This document shows, piece by piece, positions 9,201 through 15,693 of a DNA stretch of 58,100 bases (positions are counted from its first letter, which is position 1; the number at the start of each line of letters is the position of its first letter). The notes beneath the pieces are model-generated. The model searched no databases, was not told the DNA's origin, and saw nothing but the letters and a program-made list of their open reading frames with translations. The DNA is from Oscillospiraceae bacterium (GTDB lineage Bacteria > Bacillota > Clostridia > Oscillospirales > Oscillospiraceae), in assembly GCA_017455685.1 (NCBI GenBank), contig JAFSZH010000020.1, forward strand, positions 1 to 58,100. Reading direction: 5' to 3'. Made by a program: the position numbers and the translations under genes.

Positions 9201-11591
9201 TACCGCGCCGGAGCCGGAAACGCCGTCCAAACTCCAGTTGACGGTGTCGCCAACGGCGATATCGGAACCCTCAATGGAAATGGGGCTCTCAAACGTGATC
9301 AGCTGCGGATCGTCCGTCCAGGAATAATACAGCTTGCCGTCCGCGGTCCCGATGCCGTATTCGTCGGTGGTGCCGTCGATCACCATCGGATCGACCACGT
9401 ACCAGCCGTAGAAGAAGCGGCTGTTCTGGTTCTCCGGGTCCTCGATCAGCTCCAGAGACTCCCCGTCCCGCAGGATCTGGGTCGTCTGGATATAGTTCCC
9501 GGGGGGATCAACACTGTTATCCTCGCCCATGTTCCTGAATTCATAGGGCGCGTCCGCATAGTACGCGGTCGTTCCGCCGCTGCCGTTGTCAACGGTGCCG
9601 GAAACGTCGCCGGTGTGGGGCTCGATAAAGTGGAACTTGACCCGCGGGGTGACGACCGTTCCGTTCTCATGACCGATGACCACGTAGACGCTGAAGCTGT
9701 CCGTGGTAAACTTTACCGCCTCGTCCGTGACGGCGGCCTTTATCTCCACCGGCTCCGGCGACGCCGCGCCGGCGCTCCTGTCGGGGCCGCCGCTCTCCGC
9801 AAAGTGCAGCACGTCCACTTTATCGCACCCGTCCAGGGCCGTGTCCTTCAGCCGGATGGAAACGCTCACGTCCCCGGTGGGCTCGTAAGCGTGTCCGGGG
9901 TCGTCGTCGGCGACGATGGAGATATCGAAAACTCTGGAGAACCTCACGTCCTCCGCCGCCATGCCCAGCTTTTCCGCGGAGGCGGCGATATACTCCTCAT
10001 ACCCGGCGTCCCCGGGGAGGATCTCGGATACGAGCAGCGCTGTTCCCTCCATGGGGATGCCGGAGAGCTCGTCGTAAGTAACCTGAATATCATAGGCCGC
10101 GCCGTCGGACGCGATAAACGTGGTATCCAGCTGCTTTTCCACGATGGCGTAAACGGAGAAGCCGCCGGTTGCAAAGCTGACCGTTCCGGCCTTGCAGTCG
10201 GAAGACAGGATCTCCTCTTCCGCGCCCAGGTGGACCACGGCCATTTTCTTGTCTGCCCAGTCGTCCAGCTCCACGGCCACGCTGACCAGGTCATGAGGCT
10301 GCGCCTCCTGCCCGTCCTTGCGCAGAGAGATATCGAACAGCCGGATCTGACCCGCTTCCTGCTGCCGCGCTTGCAGCGCGGCGGCGGCGCGGGCGGCGTA
10401 CTCCGCGTAATCCTCGCTGTCCGCCGGGATCTCCGTCACGGAGAGCTCGGCGCCCTCGGGGAGCTGGGCGTGGGAATTATATGTCAGGGTGACCTTCCAT
10501 GTGTCGCCCCGGCTGTCCAGCACACGGGTCACCAGCACGGAGGTATAAACATAGGTAGAGAAGCTCTCCGCGGAGAAGCTGACCTCCTCGCCGGCGCGCT
10601 CCACGTCTTCCACGGCGGTGCCCACGCCTTCTTCATCGATGTGGACCACGGCCACGTCGTGGTGCTCCTCCTCCGCTTCCATGGGACGGAGATTCACGGA
10701 GATGGGCAGCAGCGGCTGGATCTCCTGCTGTTCGGCATTATAAAAAGTGATGTCCAGCGCGCGGATCATGACCACCTGGGTCTCCACCACGTCCTCAGCG
10801 CCGTCTCTTACAGACTCCTCCACGGCGGCTTCCACCGCGTCCATGACAGCTTCGGTCTCCACGCTCCGCACCGTGACAGTGGTACCGGCGGGAAATGCCC
10901 CTTCCGGGGCATCGATGTCCACGGCCATGCCGTCCACCACGGTGTGGTATTCCAGCGGAGGATATTCCTCTGTCTGGACGATGGGCTCTCCCTCCACCAC
11001 CCAGAGCAGGGTGCAGAAGGCGTCCGCGCTGAACTGATAATAAACGGGGTTCCCGTCCTCGGGGACGATCTTTTCCGCCGTCACGAAGCGGATATTACCA
11101 TAGGGATCCGCCAGCAGGAAGATCGGCGCATCGCTCTCTGGTAACCACCTGCCGCTGACGGTGAAGGACATGCCGGCCTGCTCCAGGTTATGATCGGCTC
11201 CTTCGGCGTCGACCAGGCGCACGCCGCCGAACGCGGCAAGGTCGTGCTCCAGCGTCTCTTTCAATTTATCCTGCAGGGATCCTTCCTCCCCGGCGTACAG
11301 TCTGCGGAGAGAAAGCTTCGCGTCCTCCGCGGCAAAGGAGCCGCCGAGGATCAAAGAGAAATATTCATCGGAGTCGATGCGAAAGCGCAGGGCGCTGACC
11401 GGATCCGGCTCGGGCGTCGCTGTAGGCTCCGGCTCGGGCGTCGCCGTAGGCTCCGGAGGATCCTCCGTCACCGGCGCTCCGCCGCCCTCTCCCACGTCAT
11501 CGGCGGCCATGGCGGGGGCCGGGAACAGGCTCACCGCCAGGACCACCGCCAGCATCAGCGCGATGATCCGTTTTCCGATTCTTCCTGACAT
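3216..11591 (-). CDS. Giant cell-wall-anchored surface protein with InlB-like repeats
   Basis: A 2791-residue secreted protein. Residues 1-29 are a signal peptide ending in AMA. A short Pro-Thr-Glu linker (PTATPEPEP) follows. Residues about 200-660 hold three copies of a ~150-residue unit, each ending in a phrase like FSVYAIV or FSVYVVI. From about 690 to 2450 there are many InlB/Listeria-Bacteroides-type repeats with the GYxFxGWY signature (near residues 970, 1550, 1755, 1848 and 2245). A Cna-B/DUF7601-like module sits at about 2620-2745. The end is a sorting signal: VETG at 2754-2757, a hydrophobic helix and a KKRRRK tail. This resembles the PTG-type sortase signals of gut Firmicutes with Glu in place of Pro. 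The role is probably adhesion; no ligand can be named. AGGAGG sits 6 bases before ATG. Confidence 0.85.
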   Translation of the reverse strand: MSGRIGKRIIALMLAVVLAVSLFPAPAMAADDVGEGGGAPVTEDPPEPTATPEPEPTATPEPDPVSALRFRIDSDEYFSLILGGSFAAEDAKLSLRRLYAGEEGSLQDKLKETLEHDLAAFGGVRLVDAEGADHNLEQAGMSFTVSGRWLPESDAPIFLLADPYGNIRFVTAEKIVPEDGNPVYYQFSADAFCTLLWVVEGEPIVQTEEYPPLEYHTVVDGMAVDIDAPEGAFPAGTTVTVRSVETEAVMDAVEAAVEESVRDGAEDVVETQVVMIRALDITFYNAEQQEIQPLLPISVNLRPMEAEEEHHDVAVVHIDEEGVGTAVEDVERAGEEVSFSAESFSTYVYTSVLVTRVLDSRGDTWKVTLTYNSHAQLPEGAELSVTEIPADSEDYAEYAARAAAALQARQQEAGQIRLFDISLRKDGQEAQPHDLVSVAVELDDWADKKMAVVHLGAEEEILSSDCKAGTVSFATGGFSVYAIVEKQLDTTFIASDGAAYDIQVTYDELSGIPMEGTALLVSEILPGDAGYEEYIAASAEKLGMAAEDVRFSRVFDISIVADDDPGHAYEPTGDVSVSIRLKDTALDGCDKVDVLHFAESGGPDRSAGAASPEPVEIKAAVTDEAVKFTTDSFSVYVVIGHENGTVVTPRVKFHFIEPHTGDVSGTVDNGSGGTTAYYADAPYEFRNMGEDNSVDPPGNYIQTTQILRDGESLELIEDPENQNSRFFYGWYVVDPMVIDGTTDEYGIGTADGKLYYSWTDDPQLITFESPISIEGSDIAVGDTVNWSLDGVSGSGAVDGDGNVHVFLAPLYEKYFFVDFMLYPRNAASSTSTSYEMTRKMVAVGNADSVDVKISDVRSNSTDSKHLIFVGWEYNAGTEQAPNWVQFSTVDYSGEEIEQYVTVAWDSLDDSREIDMYPIFVEARWVNFVSGITGSGATYVASRFLESWSPVTPEGTVETADVNVFTTLETPVRAGYQFGGWYAFAVTDPDTGEITNLSSPEDVSVSYVQGSNDNYTPNTVTINTQAIQITGADGSIVYDGTYSLDTGSGSVTLFSAADGKLKLHSSLDQLTLYAQWIPEASKVTVVYWTENVQDVGYTAPAAGHEKDDYTASAVKTITTGELNAYYESANVPTRVYSGSVLCLEDLAAYQDASGPILEREYLDDISAVPAGEEIFYDRNDTLSDSSVVINGDGSTTYNVYFERKTFKLVFHIGRDGYVKEGGPQRPEYMEMPAYSNWDGNWIQFMYKDYIVNTVLGYTPSPGGISYAGVFTMTYLPTGETYDSTYVTTPANVLGNYVPAEDEANLYVITAKYGAFIGDRWPTPVNSNFAFSDPPGAKLTMYIWAGFYSSRYCWIAQNRPTWGGQQGNNPDINGIYNYMSAELCSDRSGTALINAEQVHHLVAYFGPANNANRVKHYHIMYEAVDGTYDPAAVELLSGDDFASYTRTTWSSDIAHVTSSVIEGRSYYEKETTQVISNVDPQFQLVSDIDGYELVYSCYHVPAQYDNHVYFFFRPRQYTLTFKFEDEADVKTDTYYYGQSLADACKYDPPEKTGHYFAGWYTNEAGVGEPFDFAGATMPSSNEVLYPILKILQYRVEIDPNGGVIDHIDYGQANGYGVSGSGHNVSQATYFTANYGTPVGEYTIHRNYVLISDKELEPGSATYYEGTKYYYVNTQFNEATDGDWGLPPDLRNAVYLDETQLHNYYDYYVATVTATANAEYYTGVTLLTPFEQFAAAYTSYPDQAYRPVSDEHYTFMGWYKVLDNGSTESMPYNFHDPVMATLKLRALWRLDDGYIIQYNPYYLADGEQGGSPLILGETEPWTDPADYASLLYADQTPTEILRAPTNDIPGWVFRGWRAVRRDESSAVTVDGRTYYNWIPIQLDGNGDPIYYQPGESFTVDSALVTEHPESGIGSIIHMQAYYEQEEQSHRRPEVTNLILDANDEYGGFVNTTNSESLPALSGPGSSCINTESELDTNSNPTQILFGDFQSNLELHLYRYATANTYNGVTGTNFFSNVDNYLLLGFDENSDPASPTTGMAYIPMYAPDSVAAVTRNDQVTLYALWEPMVYVTFVNTTDENITVDLSDTDAGIVSIVNLVTGEFDREQAALQIVIPAKSGDTNGEVKIVLPDAEPGVDSFTAAALNDHFHKKMSVSGEFPAGTDYGTGSENVLCGETAVYTGTLQAGPEGIIVTYTEEPDLMVTYDVNGGVWTETSDAFVHMDGDQYIIREADITDNAYRPADPTMTGMVFLGWTTNPDVAAHTDFSSTDPVTWGDTVITPDEGSNVLKKIKSDYLWDFSQDPPFDQTLYAVWSESVTVSFNMYYRESYNTYHIWTGPETTDQPGSYVFFHSSNNPGYVTFTMAKGDRVPKPDDPAPNAEFTAAWSFIKWLNANNTTDRYRYNTINPYHTIVLNNAFDFSQPVTEDVTLNTSWSTFHHEDFTFTVENHVVNGTDDDEFTYTVAISNEWVDKRGSMKEVAPPESEPWGLASVTLKNGQQYIVHITVTAGLVGSQVNYSVVMDVVDQDGRVIKSEPLLRYYDLQNKYFTSSYRYDLTITQDAKDRFDTTVAVEHVDPAGSIAYDTPDDYSFAFSVQQGPQYADNQVNEYVEDADNSLDVVFTNTRTLSTLTVTKTITGEFANYANAFEFTVSGLTAGGSFEWTRTMTDGSAWAPADGVADAAAGTCTADAEGKITFSLRHLEAIDLVLPAGTEVTVSEESGLYTASYCLDDAAAADGSSTDPITMNRDHTVAFTNSLSSVVETGIFIDDLPFAVLTASALLIGALLFLWKKRRRKAEP

Positions 11592-11909
11592 AATTCCTCC
11601 TGTATGGTTACGGTGTTTTCCCTTCCCTGGGGAAACTTCGACACGCGTGACGTATCATGGTAAAATCATAACTGCGTATAATCCCAGCACTTTACATAAT
11701 CATTCATTGTCACGTTACCACAAAACTCCGCTGAAGTCAATCAAGACTTCGCCTTTCCCCGGTATTTTCCCCGGAAAATCCCCAAAAAATGCCGTGCCCC
11801 GGGTCTGGAAGAACGGAAAGACCGGGACTTCGGCTTCGCCGCCGGTCCCGGTCTTTTCCAGATATAGTTTTTTCCAGCGGATCCCCATCCTCCGGGAAAG
11901 GCCGTTCGT
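11592..11909. other. Intergenic region upstream of the giant gene
   Basis: 318 bases without a convincing gene. It holds the terminator hairpin of the yesL-like gene at 11817-11856 and the ribosome site of the giant gene next to 11591. The AT-richer part at 11650-11730 is the likely promoter zone of the giant gene, but I found no good -35/-10 pair there. Confidence 0.6.
11817..11856 (-). terminator. Terminator of the SGNH-yesL operon
   Basis: 12-bp stem, 11817-11828 with 11845-11856, and a GC-rich 16-nt loop. On the minus strand a pyrimidine-rich tail follows. It is placed about 55 bases after the yesL-like stop. Confidence 0.65.
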
Positions 11910-12548
11910 TTACGGTTTTTCCGCCTCGCGCTCTCCCTCCGGGTGCTCGTACTTTTCGAATACCGGCTCGATCACGTAGCTGGCCAACAGTGCCGCGAGC
12001 GCAGGCGTGACCATCAGCGCGGGGCCGACCGCCAAGGCGAGAAAGAAGTTTGCCTCCGCGATGATCCCCAATACAGCGGAGCGCAGGATGTTCCCGAAAG
12101 CCAGACGTACAGCGGTGACATTGAGCGCCATCGCACGGAAGGTGAAGCGGGACAGGATGGGAAAGACCCAGCCGAGGACGCAGAAGGTGAAAAATGGCAC
12201 CAATACCAGATAGGCGATCAGCACCACGCTGCGGCTGTCCTCCGGCAGAGAGGTCATGAGGAACCTGTAAAGAAGGTACTCCGCCGAGATCACCGCGATC
12301 CACAACACCGTAGACAGGGCGCCGGTTGCCAGCTCCCGCCGCAGCGTGCCGAAAAAGCGGGCGAACAGGACATCGTCCTGCCGGCGCAGCACGTGGACAA
12401 CCGTGTCATAGAGCGCGGTGGTGGCGGCCCCTATGGTCAGCACAGGAAGGCAGCACACCCCCCAGAGCAGACTGAGCATCAGCAGATCCCCCAGCACCCC
12501 CAGGGGCTTCCAAAGCCCGCTCTCGGCGTTGAAGAAGCGGCGCTTCAT
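11910..12548 (-). CDS. YesL family (DUF624) membrane protein
   Basis: A 212-residue protein with the DUF624 pattern: an N-terminal FNAESGLWKPLG, a first helix containing CCLPVLTIGAATTALY, and about five hydrophobic segments. YesL-type proteins are integral membrane proteins of unknown biochemical role, encoded mostly beside CUT1 sugar ABC transporters and polysaccharide-use genes in Firmicutes. The ATG overlaps the stop of the upstream SGNH gene by 4 bases (12545-12548), so the two are translationally coupled. The shared divergent promoter region with the sialic acid locus suggests a part in the same sugar response; this is inference. Confidence 0.85.
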   Translation of the reverse strand: MKRRFFNAESGLWKPLGVLGDLLMLSLLWGVCCLPVLTIGAATTALYDTVVHVLRRQDDVLFARFFGTLRRELATGALSTVLWIAVISAEYLLYRFLMTSLPEDSRSVVLIAYLVLVPFFTFCVLGWVFPILSRFTFRAMALNVTAVRLAFGNILRSAVLGIIAEANFFLALAVGPALMVTPALAALLASYVIEPVFEKYEHPEGEREAEKP

Positions 12549-13195
12549 TCCGCGAGCAGTTCCGGTACCAGCGCCGCGAGCCGTTCCGCCAGCGCGGCGT
12601 GGCTCCGGCAGGTCAGGTGGGTGAAGTCCACGTCGTTGAACTCACAGCCCGCCTCCGCTGCGTTCAGATAGTGAACGCCGTTCCGTTCGGCCACCGCCTT
12701 CAGATACGGCGGGAGGGCGATGGATTTCTCCACACAGCCCTGCCCCATGACCTCGTCATGAAACCCGGCCCCCAAGGGCGGCGGGCAGATGACAAGGATG
12801 TTCACGCCTCCCTTCCCCCAGGCGGGGACGCTCTTGCACTTGAGCAGCAGCCGCTCCATGCCCACGGCAATGGCCGGAGCGTTGGCGGCGAAGCGCTCCT
12901 TGGTGTCGTTGGTGCCCAGCATGATGATCAGCAGGTCCACCGGCTCGTGGCTCATCAGGCAGGAATAGATGGTATCCAGACCGGGCATGCTCTCATGCAG
13001 AGCGTCCGGGAATACCGTGGTCCGGCCGGAAAGGCCCTCCTCCAGCACCAGATAGTCCTCGCCCAGCCGCTTCTGCAGCAGGCAGGTCCAGCGTTCGTTC
13101 TCGTTGAAGCGGTCTCCGCCGTCCGCGCAGTCGGCGGGGTCGGCGCAGTACCCGTGGGTATTGGAATCTCCGAAACAGATTACGTGCTTTTTCAC
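12545..13195 (-). CDS. Cytoplasmic SGNH/GDSL hydrolase, possibly a sugar O-acetylesterase
   Basis: A 216-residue protein without a signal peptide. All SGNH blocks are present: FGDSNT with Ser11, GLSGRTT as the Gly block, GTNDTK with Asn96, and DFTH with Asp190 and His193. The start is GTG at 13195-13193, with AGGAGG 8 bases upstream. It diverges from the epimerase-rpiR genes across a 185-bp region that contains a putative RpiR operator. Sialic acids are often O-acetylated and must be deacetylated before the lyase can act, so sialate O-acetylesterase is an attractive guess. Other carbohydrate esterase roles are equally allowed by the motifs. Confidence 0.75.
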   Translation of the reverse strand: MKKHVICFGDSNTHGYCADPADCADGGDRFNENERWTCLLQKRLGEDYLVLEEGLSGRTTVFPDALHESMPGLDTIYSCLMSHEPVDLLIIMLGTNDTKERFAANAPAIAVGMERLLLKCKSVPAWGKGGVNILVICPPPLGAGFHDEVMGQGCVEKSIALPPYLKAVAERNGVHYLNAAEAGCEFNDVDFTHLTCRSHAALAERLAALVPELLAE

Positions 13196-13225
13196 GGCAG
13201 CATCCTCCTTTTGTTCTCTACGGCG

Positions 13226-13254
13226 ATTATAGCATCGACAAGGCGCTTTGTCAG
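13226..13254 (-). promoter_or_regulatory. Promoter for the SGNH-yesL operon
   Basis: On the minus strand CTGACA (13254-13249), a 17-nt spacer and TATAAT (13231-13226), about 30 bases upstream of the GTG start. Confidence 0.78.
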
Positions 13255-13262
13255 CCCGCTTT

Positions 13263-13277
13263 TGAATATTATTTTCA
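13263..13277. promoter_or_regulatory. Putative RpiR operator 1 (divergent region)
   Basis: TGAATATTATTTTCA, an imperfect palindrome with TGAA/TTCA arms. It differs at only 2 of 15 positions from the site at 15570-15584. It lies between the -35 boxes of the two divergent promoters (13249-13254 and 13291-13296), so it could control both. The regulator is inferred to be the RpiR protein encoded at 14588. Confidence 0.6.
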
Positions 13278-13290
13278 TGTAATATTTCGG

Positions 13291-13319
13291 TTGAAATTTT
13301 CTTTTAGCGCTGTTAGTAT
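13291..13319 (+). promoter_or_regulatory. Promoter for the epimerase-rpiR operon
   Basis: TTGAAA at 13291-13296, a 17-nt spacer and TAGTAT at 13314-13319, about 60 bases before the epimerase ATG. A second operator-like sequence, TGAAATTTTCTTTTA (13292-13306), overlaps the -35 box. Confidence 0.65.
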
Positions 13320-13380
13320 AAAAAGTACGGGAAACATCGTCCCGGTCGAATTGCAACGATATGAACGGAGGGTGTGCTGT

Positions 13381-14583
13381 ATGGATAAAACCAAGCTGGC
13401 GGAAAGCCGCCTGTGGATCCGGGAAGAACTGGACCGCTGCGTGGATTTCTGGCTGAAAAACGGCATGGACGGCGTCAACGGCGGCGTATACACCTGCCTG
13501 GACCGGGAGGGCAAGATCTTCTCCACGGACAAAAGCGTGTGGATGCAGGGACGCTGCGGCTGGATCTTCGCCTGGCTCTGCCATCTCTACGTACCCCGGG
13601 AAGAGTGGCTGGCTGCTTCGAAAAGCTGTCTGGATTTCATGGAGGCCCACTGTCTGAACCATGAGGCCGGGGAACGGATGTATTTCACCGTCACGGCGGA
13701 AGGCAAACCCCTGCGCCAGCGCCGCTACTACTTCTCCGAGGCCTTTTACGCCATGGCCAACGCCGAGTATTACGGCGTGACTGGAGAGCGGGACTGCCTG
13801 CTGCGGGCCCGCCGGGCCTACGATATGTACTGGGACCTGGCCCACGGCATGGCCGACCCCACGGGGCTCGGCCCCAAGACGATCCCCGAGACCCGCACCG
13901 GCCGGGCTTTCGGCATCCCGATGATCTATCTGAACGTGACCAGCGTGATGCTGCGGACCGACCCCGAGCGGAAGGAGCTCTACGAACAGCGGGCCGCCGC
14001 CTGCGTGGACGAGATCTTCCGCTACCACGTGAAGGATGAGCTGGGCTGCGTGCTGGAAAACGTGGGACCCGACGGCGAGGCCCGTCTGGACTTCACCGAA
14101 GGGCGCATCGTCAACCCCGGCCATGACATCGAAGGCGTGTGGTTCCTGCTGGAGCACGCCAAACGCACCGGCGACGAAGCGCTGATCGCCAAAGCGGAGA
14201 CCATCTTCAACCGGGCCATCAACGCCGGCTGGGACAAAGAGTACGGCGGTCTGCTGTACTTCATCGACTGCCTTGGCCGTCCTCCCGAGGCTTATGAGCA
14301 CGATATGAAGCTCTGGTGGCCCCACGACGAGATCCTGATCTCCTCGCTGATGCTTTTCCGGGACACCGGAAAAGAGGAATACCTGGACTGGTTCTACAGG
14401 ACGCTGGACTATTCCAAAGAGCATTTTTCCGATCCCGCCTACGGTGAATGGTACGGCTACCTGCGCCGGGACGGCAAACCCACCGAGCCTCCCTGCAAGG
14501 GTTCCACCTTCAAAGGCCCCTTCCATCTTCCCCGGATGCTGACCATGGTAGACGTGATGCTCGGCGAGATCCTGGGAGAGTAA
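13381..14583 (+). CDS. N-acylglucosamine 2-epimerase (AGE/RnBP family)
   Basis: A 400-residue protein, the usual AGE length, starting at ATG 13381 behind CGGAGGG. It has the (alpha/alpha)6-barrel signatures WMQGRCGW, GHDIEGVWFLLE and KLWWPHDE. AGE enzymes interconvert free ManNAc and GlcNAc, usually with ATP as activator, in the cytoplasm. This replaces the phosphate-level NanE route: lyase product ManNAc becomes GlcNAc, which the kinase encoded downstream could phosphorylate for NagA. The rpiR gene starts 4 bases after this stop. A cellobiose 2-epimerase activity is possible for the fold, but the neighbours argue for ManNAc. Confidence 0.85.
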   Translation: MDKTKLAESRLWIREELDRCVDFWLKNGMDGVNGGVYTCLDREGKIFSTDKSVWMQGRCGWIFAWLCHLYVPREEWLAASKSCLDFMEAHCLNHEAGERMYFTVTAEGKPLRQRRYYFSEAFYAMANAEYYGVTGERDCLLRARRAYDMYWDLAHGMADPTGLGPKTIPETRTGRAFGIPMIYLNVTSVMLRTDPERKELYEQRAAACVDEIFRYHVKDELGCVLENVGPDGEARLDFTEGRIVNPGHDIEGVWFLLEHAKRTGDEALIAKAETIFNRAINAGWDKEYGGLLYFIDCLGRPPEAYEHDMKLWWPHDEILISSLMLFRDTGKEEYLDWFYRTLDYSKEHFSDPAYGEWYGYLRRDGKPTEPPCKGSTFKGPFHLPRMLTMVDVMLGEILGE

Positions 14584-14587
14584 GACG

Positions 14588-15442
14588 ATGAACGAGAGCG
14601 TATTTGACACCATATCCGCCGCTTACTACGAGCTGACCGCTGCGGAAAAGAAGACGGCCGACTTCATTATGGCTAACCGTGGACGCTGTCAGTACCTCTC
14701 CATCGCGGAACTGGCGGAGTACAGCGGCGTGGCGGAGGCTACGGTGTCGCGCTTCTGCCGGCGGCTGGGCTACAAGGGCTTCAACGCCTTCCGGCTGGCC
14801 CTGGCCAACGCCGCCTTCTCCCTGACGCCGGAGACGGGACTGCTCTCCGGCCCGGTGGAGCGCACCGACAGCTTTGAGCAGATGTGCCAGAAGCTCTATA
14901 CCGCCGACCAGGCCGCCATGTACCAGACACTGGAGATGCTGGACTCCGACAGGATCCGGCAGGCCGCGGACATGCTCTTCGCCGCCCGGCGAGTGGTGTG
15001 CATGGGCCAGGGTGGCTCCATGCTGCTGGCTCAGGACGCCGCCCATCTGTTTTCCACAGTCAGCGGCAAGTTCAGCGCCGTGGCCGACTCCCACATCCAG
15101 GTGATGACGGCGGTGAACATGACGAGCGACGACGTGATCCTCTTCTTCTCCTTCTCCGGCGCCACCAAAGATCTGATCGACACCATGCAGACCGCCCGGG
15201 AACGGGGCGTGAGGACGCTGCTGATCACCCGTTTTCTCAAATCCCCCGGGGCGCTGCTGGCGGACCTGGCGCTGCCCTGCGGCGCCAACGAGAGCCCCCT
15301 GCAGCTGGGCTCCGTCCCGGCCAAGATCGCCCAGCTGTTTCTGGTGGACGTGCTGTTTTCGGAGTACTGTCGGCGGGACCCGGACAGTTGTCTGCAGAGC
15401 AGAGAGCGTCTTGCCGGCGCGCTGGAGGCAAAACACCTCTGA
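14588..15442 (+). CDS. RpiR family transcriptional regulator (HTH + SIS)
   Basis: A 284-residue two-domain regulator. The N-terminal ~75 residues are an HTH_6 domain, with the recognition helix around SGVAEATVSRFCRRLGYKGF. Residues about 120-255 form a SIS phosphosugar-binding domain with GQGGSMLLAQDAAH and SFSGATKD. RpiR regulators sense sugar phosphates; in sialic acid loci the effector is often GlcNAc-6-P or ManNAc-6-P. It is transcribed with the epimerase (4-base gap) and followed by a strong terminator. Its likely targets are the two TGAA-N7-TTCA palindromes at 13263 and 15570. Confidence 0.9.
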   Translation: MNESVFDTISAAYYELTAAEKKTADFIMANRGRCQYLSIAELAEYSGVAEATVSRFCRRLGYKGFNAFRLALANAAFSLTPETGLLSGPVERTDSFEQMCQKLYTADQAAMYQTLEMLDSDRIRQAADMLFAARRVVCMGQGGSMLLAQDAAHLFSTVSGKFSAVADSHIQVMTAVNMTSDDVILFFSFSGATKDLIDTMQTARERGVRTLLITRFLKSPGALLADLALPCGANESPLQLGSVPAKIAQLFLVDVLFSEYCRRDPDSCLQSRERLAGALEAKHL

Positions 15443-15472
15443 AACATCGATTATTGGAACTATTCAACAAAT

Positions 15473-15508
15473 AATGACGGATAGCAAATTTTGCTCTCCG
15501 TCATTTTT
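15473..15508 (+). terminator. Terminator of the epimerase-rpiR operon
   Basis: Long hairpin: 9-bp outer stem 15473-15481 with 15497-15505, one mismatch, 5-bp inner stem, then TTTTT. It lies 30 bases after the rpiR stop. Confidence 0.92.
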
Positions 15509-15569
15509 GATGAAAGTCAATGCGCATTTTTGTGCAAACCGTAAAGTTTTTTTCAGAAGACCATAATAA

Positions 15570-15584
15570 TGAAATTTATTTTCA
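15570..15584. promoter_or_regulatory. Putative RpiR operator 2
   Basis: TGAAATTTATTTTCA, a palindrome with TGAAA/TTTCA arms, ending 8 bases upstream of the -35 box of the transporter promoter. It is 13/15 identical to operator 1. Confidence 0.62.
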
Positions 15585-15592
15585 GTTTTTTA

Positions 15593-15621
15593 TTGACTTT
15601 TATAGGTTTCTCCGATAAAAT
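15593..15621 (+). promoter_or_regulatory. Promoter of the sialic acid transport and catabolism operon
   Basis: TTGACT at 15593-15598, 17-nt spacer, TAAAAT at 15616-15621, about 70 bases before the binding-protein ATG. Confidence 0.8.
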
Positions 15622-15693
15622 CTATATTATAAAATACGGCGGCCGATTCCGTCGTATCGTATTATGAGAATTACTTTAACAGGAGGAACCGAA

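Larger units (their letters stand above)
15443..15693 (+). other. Intergenic control region before the sugar-binding protein
   Basis: 251 AT-rich bases holding, in order, a terminator (15473-15508), an imperfect inverted repeat TGCGCA/TGTGCA (15521-15536) of unknown meaning, the operator at 15570-15584, the promoter at 15593-15621 and AGGAGG at 15681-15686. Confidence 0.7.

Noticed and set aside
3216-11591. Repeats in the giant gene as a CRISPR or DNA repeat array
   Set aside because: The similarity is at protein level (GWY-type repeats) with irregular spacing; no short identical DNA repeats with spacers were seen.
11640-11730. Promoter for the giant gene
   Set aside because: Several TATGAT/TTATAC-like boxes exist on the minus strand but none has an acceptable -35 box at 16-18 bases, so I did not annotate one.
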